Source: Larimichthys crocea
Taxonomy: Eukaryota; Chordata; Actinopteri; Sciaenidae
Assembly: GCF_000972845.2 (NCBI RefSeq)
Contig: NC_040022.1
Span: 4,804,979-4,868,978, forward strand
Direction: 5' to 3'
Length of the DNA stretch: 64,000 bases
The notes under the pieces are model-generated. The model did no database searches, was not told the DNA's origin, and saw nothing but the letters and a program-made list of their open reading frames with translations. Of this stretch, positions 27,144 through 37,375 are shown one piece after another; positions within the stretch are counted from its first letter, which is position 1, and each line of letters begins with the position of its first letter. Both the position numbers and the translations under genes were made by a program.

Positions 27144-28498
27144 GCGATGGGCGACACACAGAGAAAGAAAGCTCTGTCGCAGCATTATCCTGAAAAGCAC
27201 AGAGGGGGAAGGGGGACCCTGGTGGATATATTGCCTATAGCGCAACAAAACCACTAGAGAGGGAGGGGGAGAGACAGCGGTGCTAAAGGTTTTTTAAAAA
27301 CAGGAGGAAAGACAACGAAAAAAATGTCGAGAGAGAAGAAGATAGGAAGATTTAAAAACACAAGTGTGCATCCGATTAAATGTCATTATCTGGTTGTCAT
27401 TGCTTTGCTGCAGTGGTTTTGAGATCCTGTGGTGACGTTACCATCAAGCACGGTGCTCCATACTGGAGGTCATAAGCAAAGTACCTGCTCCATAAATAAC
27501 ACTGGCTAAGTCATTGTTTTTGGGTGAACTGGTCAATAAATGGGGCCAGTTTCCACCCACTGACCATCTGTCTCACCTTAGCTCTTAAAGGAATAGTTCA
27601 ACATTTTAGTAGCAGAAATAATAGCAGTATAAAAATACATTTTTTTTCGAAGATTGGAATGAAAATATGAACATAAGTCTTTAGTCATGACAACAATTAC
27701 CCTAGCTTAGCATTAAGACTGGAAGCAGGTGTACCTCCACATTTTTTTTTATTTATTTTTTTAGATGAGCTCATCATCCAACGTGTTCCAAATGTGTTCA
27801 TTTAAATTATTTTTCGGCAATCGTTTATTTAACACTATTAATTATATATGTGCATATTTATTCACACACTCAACTACATCAGTTTGTTAAGTTTACAGTT
27901 ACTATTCAACCATTACTAGCCATTTTAACCATTACATTTGGCTAATGTTACGTATAGTCTAAACGCTCTGTAGCACTGAGGGGAAGTGCAGAGTGGCTGC
28001 ATATTATCTTTGGGTTTGTCACTATGAGTGGCACCTTAAATTATATACTATTAAATCTATTTTAACATAAAAATATTGTCCTGTCTATCGCTGAATTTAA
28101 ACGCCGACATCCAAAAAATCTCTTTCATGTTCACCAAAAGGAATGTGAAACATTTTTTAAAATGTATGTTAGAATCAGATCGTGTGAACGCAGCCACATC
28201 AGAGACCAATACTGATGTAGCTATATGCTAACGGGACAGAGCTTAGCTTATTTTCTGTTGTTAGAGGACATCAGCGTCTAACAGCGATGAACTCAAATGA
28301 CTCACTCGTGTAACCAAACCTCAGAAATTAGGTCAAAATGACATTAACAATACTACAATTGCTGGTACAGTAAGCGTTTGTGAGTGCAGGTGTGTGCATG
28401 TGTGTTGCCACTGTGTTGGTATTGGTTTCCCCCCTCGGGGGAATGGGAATTGCCATCACACCCCACTGTGTGAGAGGATGGAGAGAGACAGAGAAGAC

Positions 28499-28552
<54 letters not shown>

Positions 28553-31500
28553 AGGAATGTGTGTGTGGGAAGGTTTTGCTTACAAAGGAGCACCATTCAG
28601 CTGAGACGTCCACCTGAATGAGGCGAGCTGAGACGTACTGCCCGATCGATAAACGGATACGAGCGTCCCAGCTGCCGAGCTCAGCAGAAAAGGGAAAAAA
28701 AGGGGGGGGGGGGCAACAGGAACAAAAATGAGGGGGTGCAGAAAATGACCCCCCATCCTGTTCTTCTTCTTCCTCTACTGTTCCTTACTCTGAATTCATT
28801 TCACCGCCACCCTCACCAAAAACACCTCCTATCCAGTCACCCCCCTCCCCTCTCTCTGTGTCTCTCTCCCTCCTTCTCTGCAGCAGACTAGAGCGCAGTC
28901 AGCTACTACAGGGACTGCAGTGTTACGCTATAGCACAAGCAGAGAGCTGGAGAGAACGAGAGGAGGGTGGGGGGTTGGGGGGGAGGTGACGTGAGGGTGG
29001 TGGGCGGGAGTGGGGGGGGGCTGAATAGCGATAATAAGCAATCCAGCACTCAGCTCTGAAATCGTGGTAATAAAGCAGCACGAGCTGTCAGCGGTGATGA
29101 CGGTGAGAAAAAGGAACGGGGAGAGGACTGTACAGACCGTAGAGTAGGAGGGAAGAAGACGGAAGGACAAAGAACGAAATGGGAAATCCTGCTATCTTTA
29201 CAAAGATGTTTTATGCACTTAATGAGCAGATGAATGAATTAAAGCAGTGATCCATTAATTTACCATTACTTTCCTCTAACGTCCGACATTTCTGTCTTCC
29301 TAAGCCGAGACGTTGACAGGGACAAGCAGCATCACCCTCGTCGTTCTCCACCGAGCTAATCAGCTAAAACCAAGCCGGCCGACTGACCTCAGCGCACCTG
29401 AGTGCTGCTGTTGCTGCGCTGGCTGTCCCCCTCCACCCCTTCCAACCTATCTTTATGTCACCGCGCTGGCACCGAAACTATTGACTGCAACACTTTCAAA
29501 GTCACCTCAGCTGTCATACTGATGCTCCTTACGAACCCTCTACCATGACACCACCCCAGCGTTCAATCTTTTTTTTACTGCCCCCCCCCTCCCATCCTCC
29601 ATCCGGTTCTTTGATCGCTTGTTTGGCTGCCATTTAATTTTCTGACTTGTCAAGTTTCATGCATGAAAAATCTGCACGAGGCTCGAATTTACGGTCCAGA
29701 ACGTCAGTCTTAAAAAGCTGAATAGGAGATGCAAGACTGACGCGTCGAAATTTACTCTGATCTTCCCTTTCTCTTTCTCTTTCTCTTTCCCTTTCCCTTT
29801 CATTTGGTATAAAACAGTAAATCTCAGCCTTTTTTCAGTACTGCATCCTTTATGATGAGCTAACATGCCTCGCAGACCGACTGAAAACTACAGAGATCCT
29901 CCAGCTGCACATTTGTGACTCCACCTCTACATGAAAAGAACATGTGACACTCTCAAGTGCGTAAAAGGCGGTCACTTGTGGTTCTTCTTTTGCCGTATGA
30001 GAAAGTCCATGCACTTCTCTCTGCAAATTTTGTTCATTGATAAGAGGTATAAATGTGATGACCCTAGAGAGACAGATGTTTTTCTGTAATAGGACTCACT
30101 GTAGCAGAGACGTAGGGTGTAGTTTCCTTCCATTGACATAGACGGATGTATTTCAGCTGCGTTTTTTTAGTTGTATGTCATAGGGAAGGACAATCCTGCC
30201 GCTAGACAAGAACACTGATATCAGACAATTCTAGAAAACGCCCTGTTTTTTTGTTACATTCATATCTACAACACCTGTACTTGTTGTACCTGTACCTTAA
30301 GGTTAAGGAAAGATCATTGTTTCCCATGGTTTGCAGTGACGTTTGACTGCATCTTCAGAAGACAGAAGAACTCCGGCTTTATGCAGATGACGACATTTAC
30401 TTTACATGGATTCTCTATCTTCGTCTATGCAGATGTGTTGTGTGCCAGTGTCTTGAGGAAGGAACGTTAGACACGTATTTAGTGTCTTATTTTAATAAGC
30501 AAATCAACCAACCAGAAAGATATACAGATGTTTATTTCATTTTGCCATAAACTCCCTACAAAGGCCACAAGGGGTCTATGGACCACCGGTGAACACTTGG
30601 TGCTTTAGAAATGGTGTGTGTGTGTAGTATGTGTGTCCCTCATCGTATGTCTCCATCCTAAGTCACAGAGTTTGACTAAGTCAATATTCTGTCTCTGAGC
30701 GTATGGCAGAGTCCACAGAAAATACACCTCAGCTCACAATAATCAGCACTAGCCTCTGGCTCGGCAAATGGCCATAGATTTTTAGAGACAATTAAGCAAA
30801 GGAAGGTAGCGTGAAACGCGGGTGAAAGATGGTAGACTGACAGGACAAGGAGAGAAAAGGGATGAGACAGAGGAGATGGGGGGGGGACATTTGAAATAGA
30901 GATGAGAGAATTGGAGCAAAACAGAAAAAATATAGACTCAAGAGAAAGAATGTGTGCTGCAGGAGACAGATGGGAACGCAAAGAGAGACTCAATCACTAA
31001 ATGATTGCTAATATAGTATAATTTATAGTAAATTTTCCAACTACTATTACATCTCTACCTGCATTCTGAAAGGTGAATTCACCTGTATTCTGTGGCCCCT
31101 CCTCAACCATGACGATACAGCTATACTTTTGGACTAATGACCAGCTAACTTACATTAGCTAAAATGACTTTTGTACCATTCCCTGACCTCTCTTGAACCT
31201 CCATGTTCATACGAGGACAGCCGCAGCCTCAGGTCCAGGGGGTTTGGATTCAAACCAGAAGGTACTAACTGGTCAGACCTCTGTGATCTCATTATTGTCA
31301 GGGGGAAGGGTTAGTGCTCATCTGTCTCTGTCCGTTGTCCACCATACCCCTGTGTCGTCACATTGCCAAGCCTCCGCACCCCCACCCTTCACATTGCATG
31401 TTTTAAATATTCTGGAAGAAGCCAGGCAGAAATCGAGGGGGTATATACCCTTTAACCGTTGGATGGCCACAGGACACAAACTCCTTCTCCCATGTGAAAG

Positions 31501-32407
31501 TTGGATGCGCTCAGTTGGGTGCCCCATCCTCTACCCTGACCTCCGCTTTGCTACATAAAGGGTACAATTTGTCCTGCGTTTGTGCTGCGTATAATTTGTG
31601 ACTGACAGCTTTTGGATCTTGAATTGGATCCTTTAAGATCTTCTTCAAAAAAGTTAGCAGGATACTGCTTTATGCTTAAGAATTCACCTCTGTGCTGTAA
31701 AACAGCGCAGTATTTAACGCCATATTCAAACTAGATATAATGCGTAGAGGTTAACAGTGATATCTGATTCCCTGGCAATGTGGTCCAGTCTAAACTGGAT
31801 GTGTGCTCACAAGCAAATCAACCAAAAAAAACACAACAACACACAAATATCAACTAGCTCAGACGGATACTGGAGGAAGAGCAGTGCTTTATAATGCAAC
31901 AGTGTTCACTGCTTCATCTACCCAAACACACACACCTGCCAGCACATCTAAGGCACACACTCATGAGTAAACAGTCATGCATTGATGTGCATATGCTCAT
32001 TCACACACACATAAACATGCGCAAATCCAGCATCCTATTGGTGTGAGGTGGCTGCTGCTTACAGGAGAGAGAAGATGAATGGAGGCAGAACAACCTGCTC
32101 GGTAACAACTTTAGATTTACTTCCAGGTACTCTGTGATTAAGTTGATTATTAGACTGCAGAACAGTTCACAGTGAATGTGGTTTCCAATTAAATCATGTT
32201 AAAACAGTATTTTGCAGTAGAAATCATTTGGCGCACACACACAGATGCTGGAGAGAGAGAAAGGGACTGATGCTTGCAGACAAATCTTCACATGATGATA
32301 TCAATGGGAGAGATTAAAAGGAAAGAACAGCAGCAGGGCAGTTAATGTGATGGACAGACTGTAATGTGTAAAAATGAGGAAAGAAAGAAAGAACGGTGGA
32401 AGACATG

Positions 32408-32450
<43 letters not shown>

Positions 32451-33160
32451 GTTGAAAAGCACTGCAGTGAATCTGACATTCATCTGCAGTGAATCATGCA
32501 TTTCTCCAAACAGTTTAGGGGGTAACTTTTACGCGCAACAATGCGCAGTGGCCAAAACAGTGCCAAACGTCTGTATGTGAGCGCGCCAAAAGAAAAGACA
32601 CTTGTCCGACCACTCACCCGGGCGTATTTGGAGGAGTAGGGGTCCTCGAACAGCGCCCACATATTGGGCTGCCACACCTCCCACCATGTCGCCCTGCGGC
32701 CGTCCTCCTGCATGCACAGCCGCTTCAGGTCGCCGTCCGCTCCTCCGGTGAGCGCCGGGTCATCCTCTGGTGCGTCCGGCTCGGGGGTCTCGAAGCTGTC
32801 CAGGGCTTCCTCGGCGTCGCGATGCTGCCGGTAGTTCATCCAGCAGCACGCCTCCACGTCCGTTTCATCGATGCCCCAGAAGGCGAGCTCCTCCTCGAAG
32901 AGCGGCCCGCACACATCATTGGGGCAGTGAAGCTTGCCGGTGCGGTAGTAGTTTAGGATGAAGGCGAAGGTGGCCGGGTGGCGGTCGAAGAAGAACTCGT
33001 CGGACTTGGGGTCGTAGTCGAAGTTGCTGTAGGCGTCGGGCTCGGTCAGCCAAGACAAACGTGTCCCTGGCAGCGTCTTCAGGGTGCTCCGGTAGGTCTC
33101 GTGTCGGATCCCGCCGCAGTTGATCACGATCTTCTCGCTATCTGACGCCGAGCAAGTCAT
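691..33160 (-). CDS. kcnc3: Kv3-type voltage-gated K+ channel (kcnc3-like), first two coding exons, partial gene
   Basis: Exons are 32618-33160 and 691-822 on the minus strand; the remaining exons (S2 to C terminus) lie left of the window. The 225 residues read so far comprise the T1/BTB tetramerisation domain, an acidic linker and the S1 helix. Kv3 channels form tetrameric plasma-membrane K+ channels that repolarise fast-spiking neurons. I favour KCNC3 over KCNC1/2/4 because [21 protein letters not shown] and the linker ending LKRLC..(D/E)(A/D)G then WQP.(M/V)[10 protein letters not shown] match remembered KCNC3 sequence better than KCNC1 (which has CGPLYEEEL). Both exon junctions are phase 0 and join ..SSKYAR to YVAFGS.. 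exactly as in Kv3 channels. Linkage to bax fits human 19q13.33. The a/b paralogue cannot be decided here. Confidence 0.92.
1241..1272. repeat. (GT)n microsatellite, interrupted
   Basis: GT run with two C interruptions. Confidence 0.9.
2885..3110. repeat. Dispersed fish repeat of the AGGAATAGTTCAAC/GCTTAGC family, copy
   Basis: Carries AAGCTACAGCCTGCAGCTGG, TTAGCTTAGCTTAG, CTCTAAAGCTCACTAACTAA and CTTCCTGGAGATTTGTCATC, which recur in part at 21090-21290, 27588-27735, 45172-45300 and 46470-46510 of this window. Confidence 0.55.
3520..3700. mobile_element. MITE-like element, copy 4, partial
   Basis: Shares CTTCCACAGAGTCTTCCATG, CCTACAGTAGCTCAGAATGG and TGATCCTACACACTG with the other copies. 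The left end and flanks are not identifiable. Confidence 0.5.
4964..5147. mobile_element. MITE-like element, copy 3, internally deleted
   Basis: Begins AGGTCCAATGTCTAAGG after TTAA (4960-4963) and ends CTAAATCCTACACACTGGAC followed by TTTTAC, a decayed TTAA. The middle carries ATTAGTGTATAAT and GGAGAGGGTGAGGCAAG as in copy 1; about half of the length is missing. Confidence 0.65.
6335..6416. repeat. Perfect 41-bp tandem duplication
   Basis: Unit 6335-6375 (starts TAGTAGCTTTCATTATTAGA, contains GGCGGGGTCTGCC) recurs at 6376-6416. Confidence 0.9.
7396..7432. repeat. (AGT)n trinucleotide microsatellite
   Basis: AGT/TAG run with one GGAG interruption. Confidence 0.85.
9409..9439. repeat. (AC)15 microsatellite
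   Basis: Uninterrupted AC run. Confidence 0.95.
9555..9595. repeat. (AC)20 microsatellite
   Basis: Uninterrupted AC run, ~115 bp from the previous one. Confidence 0.95.
10368..10975 (+). mobile_element. Tc1/mariner-like transposon relic (deleted, inactive)
   Basis: The ends are inverted: CAACCCCATTCCAAAAAAG at the left corresponds to the complement of the right end (..CAACTTGTTTGGATTCAGGGTTG) over ~40 bp with mismatches, and both ends are flanked by TA (10366-10367, 10976-10977), the Tc1/mariner target site. At about 10829-10910 one frame reads [19 protein letters not shown] followed by SVESTF, matching the Tc1-type transposase segment WKSVLWSDE(S/T)F, in which the catalytic Asp has become Val. 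Frames are broken elsewhere, so this is a dead, shortened copy. Confidence 0.75.
12931..13541 (+). mobile_element. Solo LTR of a retrovirus-like/LTR retrotransposon, with target-site duplication
   Basis: The 611-bp segment begins TGTCACGCGG and ends GGTCTGACA, so its ends are the short inverted repeat TGTCA/TGACA that begins TG and ends CA, the LTR hallmark. The 5 bp before it (ctttg, 12926-12930) recur immediately after it (ctttg, 13542-13546), the expected 4-6 bp integrase duplication. Inside are a TATA-like AGTATATC (13097-13104) and a polyadenylation signal AATAAA (13489-13494) in the order of a plus-strand U3-R-U5. No gag/pol lies beside it, so it is a solo LTR left by recombination between two LTRs. 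It sits antisense to kcnc3. The superfamily is not determinable from the LTR alone. Confidence 0.85.
14380..14660. repeat. Dispersed repeat of the TGCTAACATCAGCATG family
   Basis: CATGCTAACATCAGCATGTT, AGTATTGGACAAACTGAAAT and CTAATAGTTGTTGAGGCATT occur in the order of a repeat common in percomorph genomes. Fragments recur at 4555-4600, 5440-5575, 19449-19510 and (complementary reading) 37200-37375. Confidence 0.5.
18584..18651. repeat. (GAAA)17 tetranucleotide microsatellite
   Basis: Seventeen exact GAAA units, an all-purine strand. Confidence 0.95.
19545..19770. repeat. Dispersed fish repeat (GGCTGGAGCC..CCCAGCTGACA family)
   Basis: Contains GGGGGCTGGAGCCGACCCCA, AGAGGCGGGGTACGC, ACACATAGAGACA..ACCATTCACGCT and AGTCACCAATTAAC, then CTGTGAGGCAACACAGTGCC. 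These phrases in this order occur very widely in fish genomes (family knowledge); the class is not decided here. Confidence 0.6.
20209..20250. repeat. (AC)21 microsatellite
   Basis: Uninterrupted AC run. Confidence 0.95.
21090..21290. repeat. Second copy of the GCTTAGC-type dispersed repeat
   Basis: GATGAGAAAATCGATACCAC, GGCTACAGCCAGCAGACGGT, TTAGCATAGCACAAAGACTG and TCTGTCCAAAGGTAACAAAA are family phrases in the usual order. Confidence 0.55.
22181..22202. repeat. (GT)11 microsatellite
   Basis: Uninterrupted GT run. Confidence 0.9.
22291..22325. repeat. (TG)17 microsatellite
   Basis: Uninterrupted TG run. Confidence 0.95.
26732..26781. repeat. (CA)n microsatellite
   Basis: CA run with one CG step near its 3' end. 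Confidence 0.95.
27088..27141. repeat. (TC)27 microsatellite
   Basis: Uninterrupted pyrimidine dinucleotide run. Confidence 0.95.
27588..27735. repeat. Third, partial copy of the GCTTAGC-type dispersed repeat
   Basis: AAAGGAATAGTTCAACATTT opens the copy and CCTAGCTTAGCATTAAGACT closes it; the middle is diverged. Confidence 0.5.
28504..28552. repeat. (AG)n microsatellite
   Basis: AG run with a single C interruption. Confidence 0.95.
28600..29520. other. GC- and CpG-richer block within kcnc3 intron 1
   Basis: Base composition differs from the AT-rich intron: many CpGs (28620-28680, 29100-29160, 29300-29480), a G12 tract (28702-28713) and several further G- or C-rich runs (28963-29020, 29580-29590). 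No supported exon was found. It could be an internal promoter or enhancer, or merely a compositional patch. Confidence 0.35.
32408..32450. repeat. (ATCT)n microsatellite
   Basis: Uninterrupted tetranucleotide run 170 bp downstream of the kcnc3 exon 1 donor. Confidence 0.95.
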
Positions 33161-33320
33161 GGCTGCGCTGGAGCATGCTTCGGTCGATGCGCCCGACTGC
33201 TGCTGCTTCTGCGGCTACTGCCCTGCCCCATCCACCGCCTGTCCCCGCTCTGTAGGCTACTGTTATACCGTCCCGGCAAGGAGTCACAGGGGCAACTGAG
33301 AGGAGGAGGAGAGGAGGAGA
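32560..33320 (-). promoter_or_regulatory. CpG-rich island around kcnc3 first coding exon
   Basis: CpG dinucleotides are frequent across the first coding exon and the ~150 bp upstream, whereas flanking DNA is AT-rich and CpG-poor. Upstream (33300-33400) lies an AGG/GAGGAGG-rich tract and then GT and GA microsatellites. The transcription start cannot be placed by eye. I infer a CpG-island 5' region for kcnc3. Confidence 0.5.
32618..33160 (-). CDS. kcnc3: kcnc3 coding exon 1: T1/BTB domain
   Basis: This exon encodes 181 codons from ATG (33158-33160) to CGG, followed by donor gtgagt (32612-32617). The start sits in a good context (GCCATGA) and an in-frame TAG at 33215-33217 lies 18 codons upstream with no other ATG between, so the start is firm for this exon. 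Residues ~9-106 form the T1 domain. The Kv3 zinc motif H-x5-C-x20-CC is intact (His78, Cys84, Cys105-Cys106). The signature [13 protein letters not shown] and [15 protein letters not shown] follow, then a D/E/G-rich linker. The exon is markedly richer in GC and CpG than its surroundings, typical of a CpG-island first exon. The long proline-rich N-terminal extension of mammalian Kv3.3 is absent. Confidence 0.95.
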
Positions 33321-33344
33321 GGAAGGAGGAGTCTGCGTGCGTGC

Positions 33345-33399
<55 letters not shown>
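33345..33399. repeat. Compound (GT)n(GA)n microsatellite upstream of kcnc3
   Basis: GT run (33345-33369) passes directly into a GA run, 185-240 bp upstream of the kcnc3 start codon, so it may be in the promoter or 5' UTR. Confidence 0.9.
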
Positions 33400-33401
<2 letters not shown>

Positions 33402-35294
33402 TGCAAGTGTGTATGACAGAGATCGAGAGAGAAAGAGTATGTGGGATGCGGATTTTATGAATCAATAGATTTGCCCGCTGAATGACTGACTGCCTGATTG
33501 ACTGACTGGTTGAATTCATATTATTGGATCATTTGATGTTAAAACTGTCGTTGCTGCTGAATAAATCTATTTAAATTCTGCTCGTTTGGCTCTTTGGTAC
33601 AGTCGACTTTGCTGCATTCTTGGATTGAACTGCAAGGAAATAAGATTTATTGAGCTGAGAAGCAGAGAGAGACAGAAACCAGATGGGTCTGGGGTTTTTT
33701 TTACACTGCGAATGTCCAAATACAGATAGAATGCAAAACCACATGACTGATAACATGTACACCTGAACATCATACCCAATGCCGAATAAGACTGGGGTCT
33801 CCACTCTTCAGGTTTCAGCAGAGCAGAACAGAGTGATGTTCAGTGCTGATGTTGGGTCATGAGTTCCATTGGATGGAGCTGGCTTTGTTAACATGTTGAA
33901 GCAATAAAGGGACAAACACTAAGTTGGAGTGCACTAAAGAATGTGGACAGATGTGGGCAACGGTTACAAAGCTCTGGATGTCTAACATCATAATATCAAC
34001 TTAAATGGTGTATGTATATCTAGATATTGATGGGGTCCCCCTCTCCAGAACAGGCACACAACCTTTTGTGCCACTTAGCTTAAAGCAGCAGGATCACAAA
34101 ATCACGTGAGAAACCATCTCGCTGGGCTTCGAGCTATGTACTTGTGTCCATATCACAATGGTTCAGACCAATTAGCGTCCCATTTGGAACTATCGGAAGC
34201 TACATTATGAGCTATGAACTTGTTTCAAGGTACTGTTTACCAAAAAACAACAATGATGGCTGCCTAAAAAAAATATATATAGCGTAAATCATTGACAGTA
34301 CTAAGATTAGACCTTCGGGCTAATCTCAAAATCAACAAAGACATGGATCATCTCTGGACCTGAGGACCTGTCAATCAAAGTGGCCACACTGTTAGTTCTG
34401 CATAACTTAATATAATTTGAACAAGCGAGTTCTATAAAAATTCACCCTCAGTACAGTTGTCACGAACGGGGAAATTAGCTATAGAGACCAAAACTGTTTT
34501 TTGTACCAGGCTGTAAACATGTTTATTTCTGCTGTGAAGTTGGACATTTGAACATGGGGACTTACGGAGATTGACTTGTTTTATAGCCAGCCTCAAGTGG
34601 CCGTTCAAGGAACTGCAGCTTTTGGCACTTCTGCATAGGCTTCACTTCACAGCCATGGAGGTTGCCATCTGGCATAGAAGCTGCTAGCATCAGTTAGTAT
34701 TTCTTCACTGAAAGAGAAGTAAAAAAAAAACGGCACTGAAGGGTTTTTCTTGATATAAAATATGTTTTTGCTCTTCTCCTGACTGGCTTCAGTAACAGTC
34801 TTGACTATTACATGGTTTGTTATCCTGATTGGTTGAAGTATGTCTTGTCTGTAATAGGTTATATATATATATATATATATAGTATATATAGTATTTAATT
34901 TAGTTTTACTCTATACTTAGAACAGTTCAAAGAAGGATTACATACACCTGTACATGATTCACCATGTTTGATTTTGACAGTTGTGGCAGCATGGTAATAC
35001 ATGGTAATAGGCCAATAGTAAAGCTGGACGGAGGACTTAAAATCCACATTTAGTCTCTCCTTGTAGGCATAAATGGTGATAGACTTAAAAAGTGATGGCC
35101 ATTATATCCTACATCTATGAGTGAGGAGACACGTGTTAATTTATGATCATTTGTGAATGACAGCTCTTTTGGGAAATGCTTAAGCTTAAGAGGGTTTCCA
35201 TAATCATCATAGCATTAAGATGCTTTTGGGAAGCAGGGCCAGTGCTGTTCCTCAGAGACTGACTCGAACCGCAGGTTAGTCATAAAATCAAACT

Positions 35295-35455
35295 AGTTCA
35301 AACAGAACATGGCAGAAATGGAACATGATATTCATAGGTATGTTTTCATTAGTGTACCTGTTTTTGTTCCCTTTTTATATCTACAAACACTGTGGGTCCT
35401 CTTCCACAGAGTCTGCCATATTGAACTGCTATGTTTCCTCCTCATGGTGACTGGC
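35295..35455. mobile_element. MITE-like element, copy 5, truncated and abutting a LINE
   Basis: GGCAGAAATGGAACATGATA, TTTTCATTAGTGTA and GGGTCCTCTTCCACAGAGTC match the family interior. The 3' half is absent: the sequence passes straight into the LINE fragment at ~35460. Confidence 0.55.
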
Positions 35456-35459
35456 CTCA

Positions 35460-35803
35460 ACGTTAGAGATATAGTAAGGAGCTCGGACATCCAGAGGGAG
35501 CTCAAAGTAGAGCGTTGCTTCTTCCTGTCGAAAAGAGCCAGCCGAAGTGGTTCAGTCATCTGATCAGGATGCCTCCTGGGCGGAAGATCCAACTGGCAAG
35601 AGAGACCCTGTGGCAGACCCAGAACCTGCTGGAGGGACTATACAGCCCATCTGGCCTGGGAACACCCCGGGATCCCCGAGGAGGAGCTGGAATGAATTGC
35701 TGGGGAGAGGAACGTCTGGAACGCCCTGCTAAACCTGCTGGCACTGCAACCAGACCCCGGATAAACAGAAGGAAATGGATGGATGGATGGATGGATGGAT
35801 GGT
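35460..35803 (+). mobile_element. LINE (non-LTR retrotransposon) 3' end with (GGAT)n tail
   Basis: The plus strand reads fragments RDIVRSSDIQRELKVE and then [32 protein letters not shown]. This is the C-terminal part of a reverse-transcriptase protein very common in fish genomes (consensus-like ..[16 protein letters not shown]..), here frameshifted. It ends in a GGAT microsatellite (35775-35802), as full copies do. The LINE clade cannot be assigned with certainty by eye. The copy is 5'-truncated and dead. Confidence 0.7.
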
Positions 35804-36367
35804 ACAAGCCAATCCAAGACTCTATCAGCAGGTACAGAGTCAAGACATATTAACACACACTTAACGCTGCTCATTCCGGAAAACAGTTCCTTTCCGAGGA
35901 TTGAATTATTGATGTAATCATGTGTCAGCAATTTTTAACATTGTAGGTGATAAAAACATCCATCACATGTATGTAGTCACATGTGAAAGTAACAGATCTC
36001 AGAACAGAAGAATTGAAATACCGGAGTGCCAGCAACCCCCCCACCCCCCTTTCTCTCTTTCTCTGCTGCATCACTCCCTCCTTCCACATTGTCTTTCAAT
36101 CTACTAAAACACTTGGCTCAATTAGAGCAGAGCAGGAGGGATATGATAGAGTGTTTCACGCCCACCGCCCAGTCTCTCTCTCTCTCCCTCTCTCCCTCCC
36201 TCTTTTTCCCTTTCCAAGATAGTCCCTCCACCAGCAGAGAGATAGAGAGAGGGAGAGAGAGGGACACCAGAAGCAGAACGAGTATTTGCTGAGCTCCACA
36301 AAATGGGGAGAAAAGACTGCAGACCATCAGATCATTAGTGCTCTCCCATTTTCGCTCTCCCCCTCTC

Positions 36368-36461
36368 TTTCTCTCTCTCTCTCTTTTCCTCTCACACAGT
36401 GCACTCTCTCCATTTCTTTCTCCACCTCTCCTTATCATCTCTACTGCCTGTCCTCTCTCTT

Positions 36462-36495
<34 letters not shown>
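36368..36495. repeat. (CT)n-rich low-complexity tract
   Basis: Interrupted CT/TTTC tract; a smaller CT tract lies at 36174-36200. Confidence 0.85.
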
Positions 36496-36497
<2 letters not shown>

Positions 36498-36602
36498 CCT
36501 CTCTCACTCTCTCCCACTAGTGCAGAGCTAATGTGCTGTGTTGGTCTGTAGCAGTCTGCAGCACTGTGCTCTGCTGTATAGGGTCCACTACAACGTCAGT
36601 AG

Positions 36603-36603
<1 letters not shown>

Positions 36604-36678
<75 letters not shown>
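36604..36678. repeat. (AC)37 microsatellite, longest in the window
   Basis: About 75 bp of uninterrupted AC. Confidence 0.95.
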
Positions 36679-36679
<1 letters not shown>

Positions 36680-37199
36680 TACTACAGCCTCAGTCAGTGG
36701 AATGCCCTAAACCATTCATGTGCTCCCAAACTCATGCATGATCTGGGTTGAAAGCTCTGTCTGTCTGAAATTCTGTTCATATACTGCTAATGTGCAAAAA
36801 CAAGTAAGCTTTGAAAAGGAAAATAATCCCACCTGGATTATGTTAATGGTGAGTTTAACGTGATATTAGTTTGCCTATAACATCTCCTCTTTTGTGGTTA
36901 TATTTAGGGACTTACTGCACTTCAGTTGGACTAACAATCAAAGAATAATTGTGGTTTTGGTTTAAATTTGAAACATTTTCAATGGAACATGATAAAACTT
37001 TTCTGTTTTTTGTAATATGGTTCTCATTCCCACTCTGCGTCCCGCCTAACTTTGTTATCTGGGTTGAGATAGGTACGTAACGCTTTACAGCACCAAATCA
37101 AACACCAACTTCACTTATTTTGGTGAAACTATATATATATAGTTATATAATAAACTTCTCCCAATCAAAAAAAGACCTGAAACATTTTGGGAGAAAATG

Positions 37200-37375
37200 T
37201 TTTTATTGTGTCGATATTCAGTTGAGACTCGTTTCTCAAAATCCACTGGACAAATTCAAATTTTGACCTCATGATGTCGATACAAAAAATCAGATGATCA
37301 CTAATGTTATTAGTGAACCACGAATGTCTGAACCAAATACCATCGCAGTCCATCCAATAGTTCTGATAGTCTGGA
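37200..37375. repeat. Fragment of the same dispersed repeat as 14380-14660
   Basis: AATTCAAATTTTGACCTCAT, CGAATGTCTGAACCAAATAC and CAGTCCATCCAATAGTTCTG match the downstream part of the family. Confidence 0.45.

Larger units (their letters stand above)
823..32617 (-). other. kcnc3 intron 1 (~31.8 kb)
   Basis: The intron is bounded by gtgagt (32612-32617) and cag (823-825) on the minus strand, phase 0. No other coding exon was recognised inside it. It holds most of the window's microsatellites and many degraded interspersed repeats, listed separately. The stretches 823-2880, 5580-6330, 7100-9400, 11000-12900, 14700-18400, 22350-26700 and 29600-32400 otherwise contain only AT-rich or low-complexity sequence and chance ORFs. 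A long first intron just before S1 is normal for Kv3 genes; its content here looks like ordinary fish intronic DNA. Confidence 0.85.

Noticed and set aside
31193..31558. 121-codon open frame on the plus strand near the kcnc3 exon
   Set aside because: No recognisable domain, and the overlapping opposite-strand frame is equally open; treated as chance.
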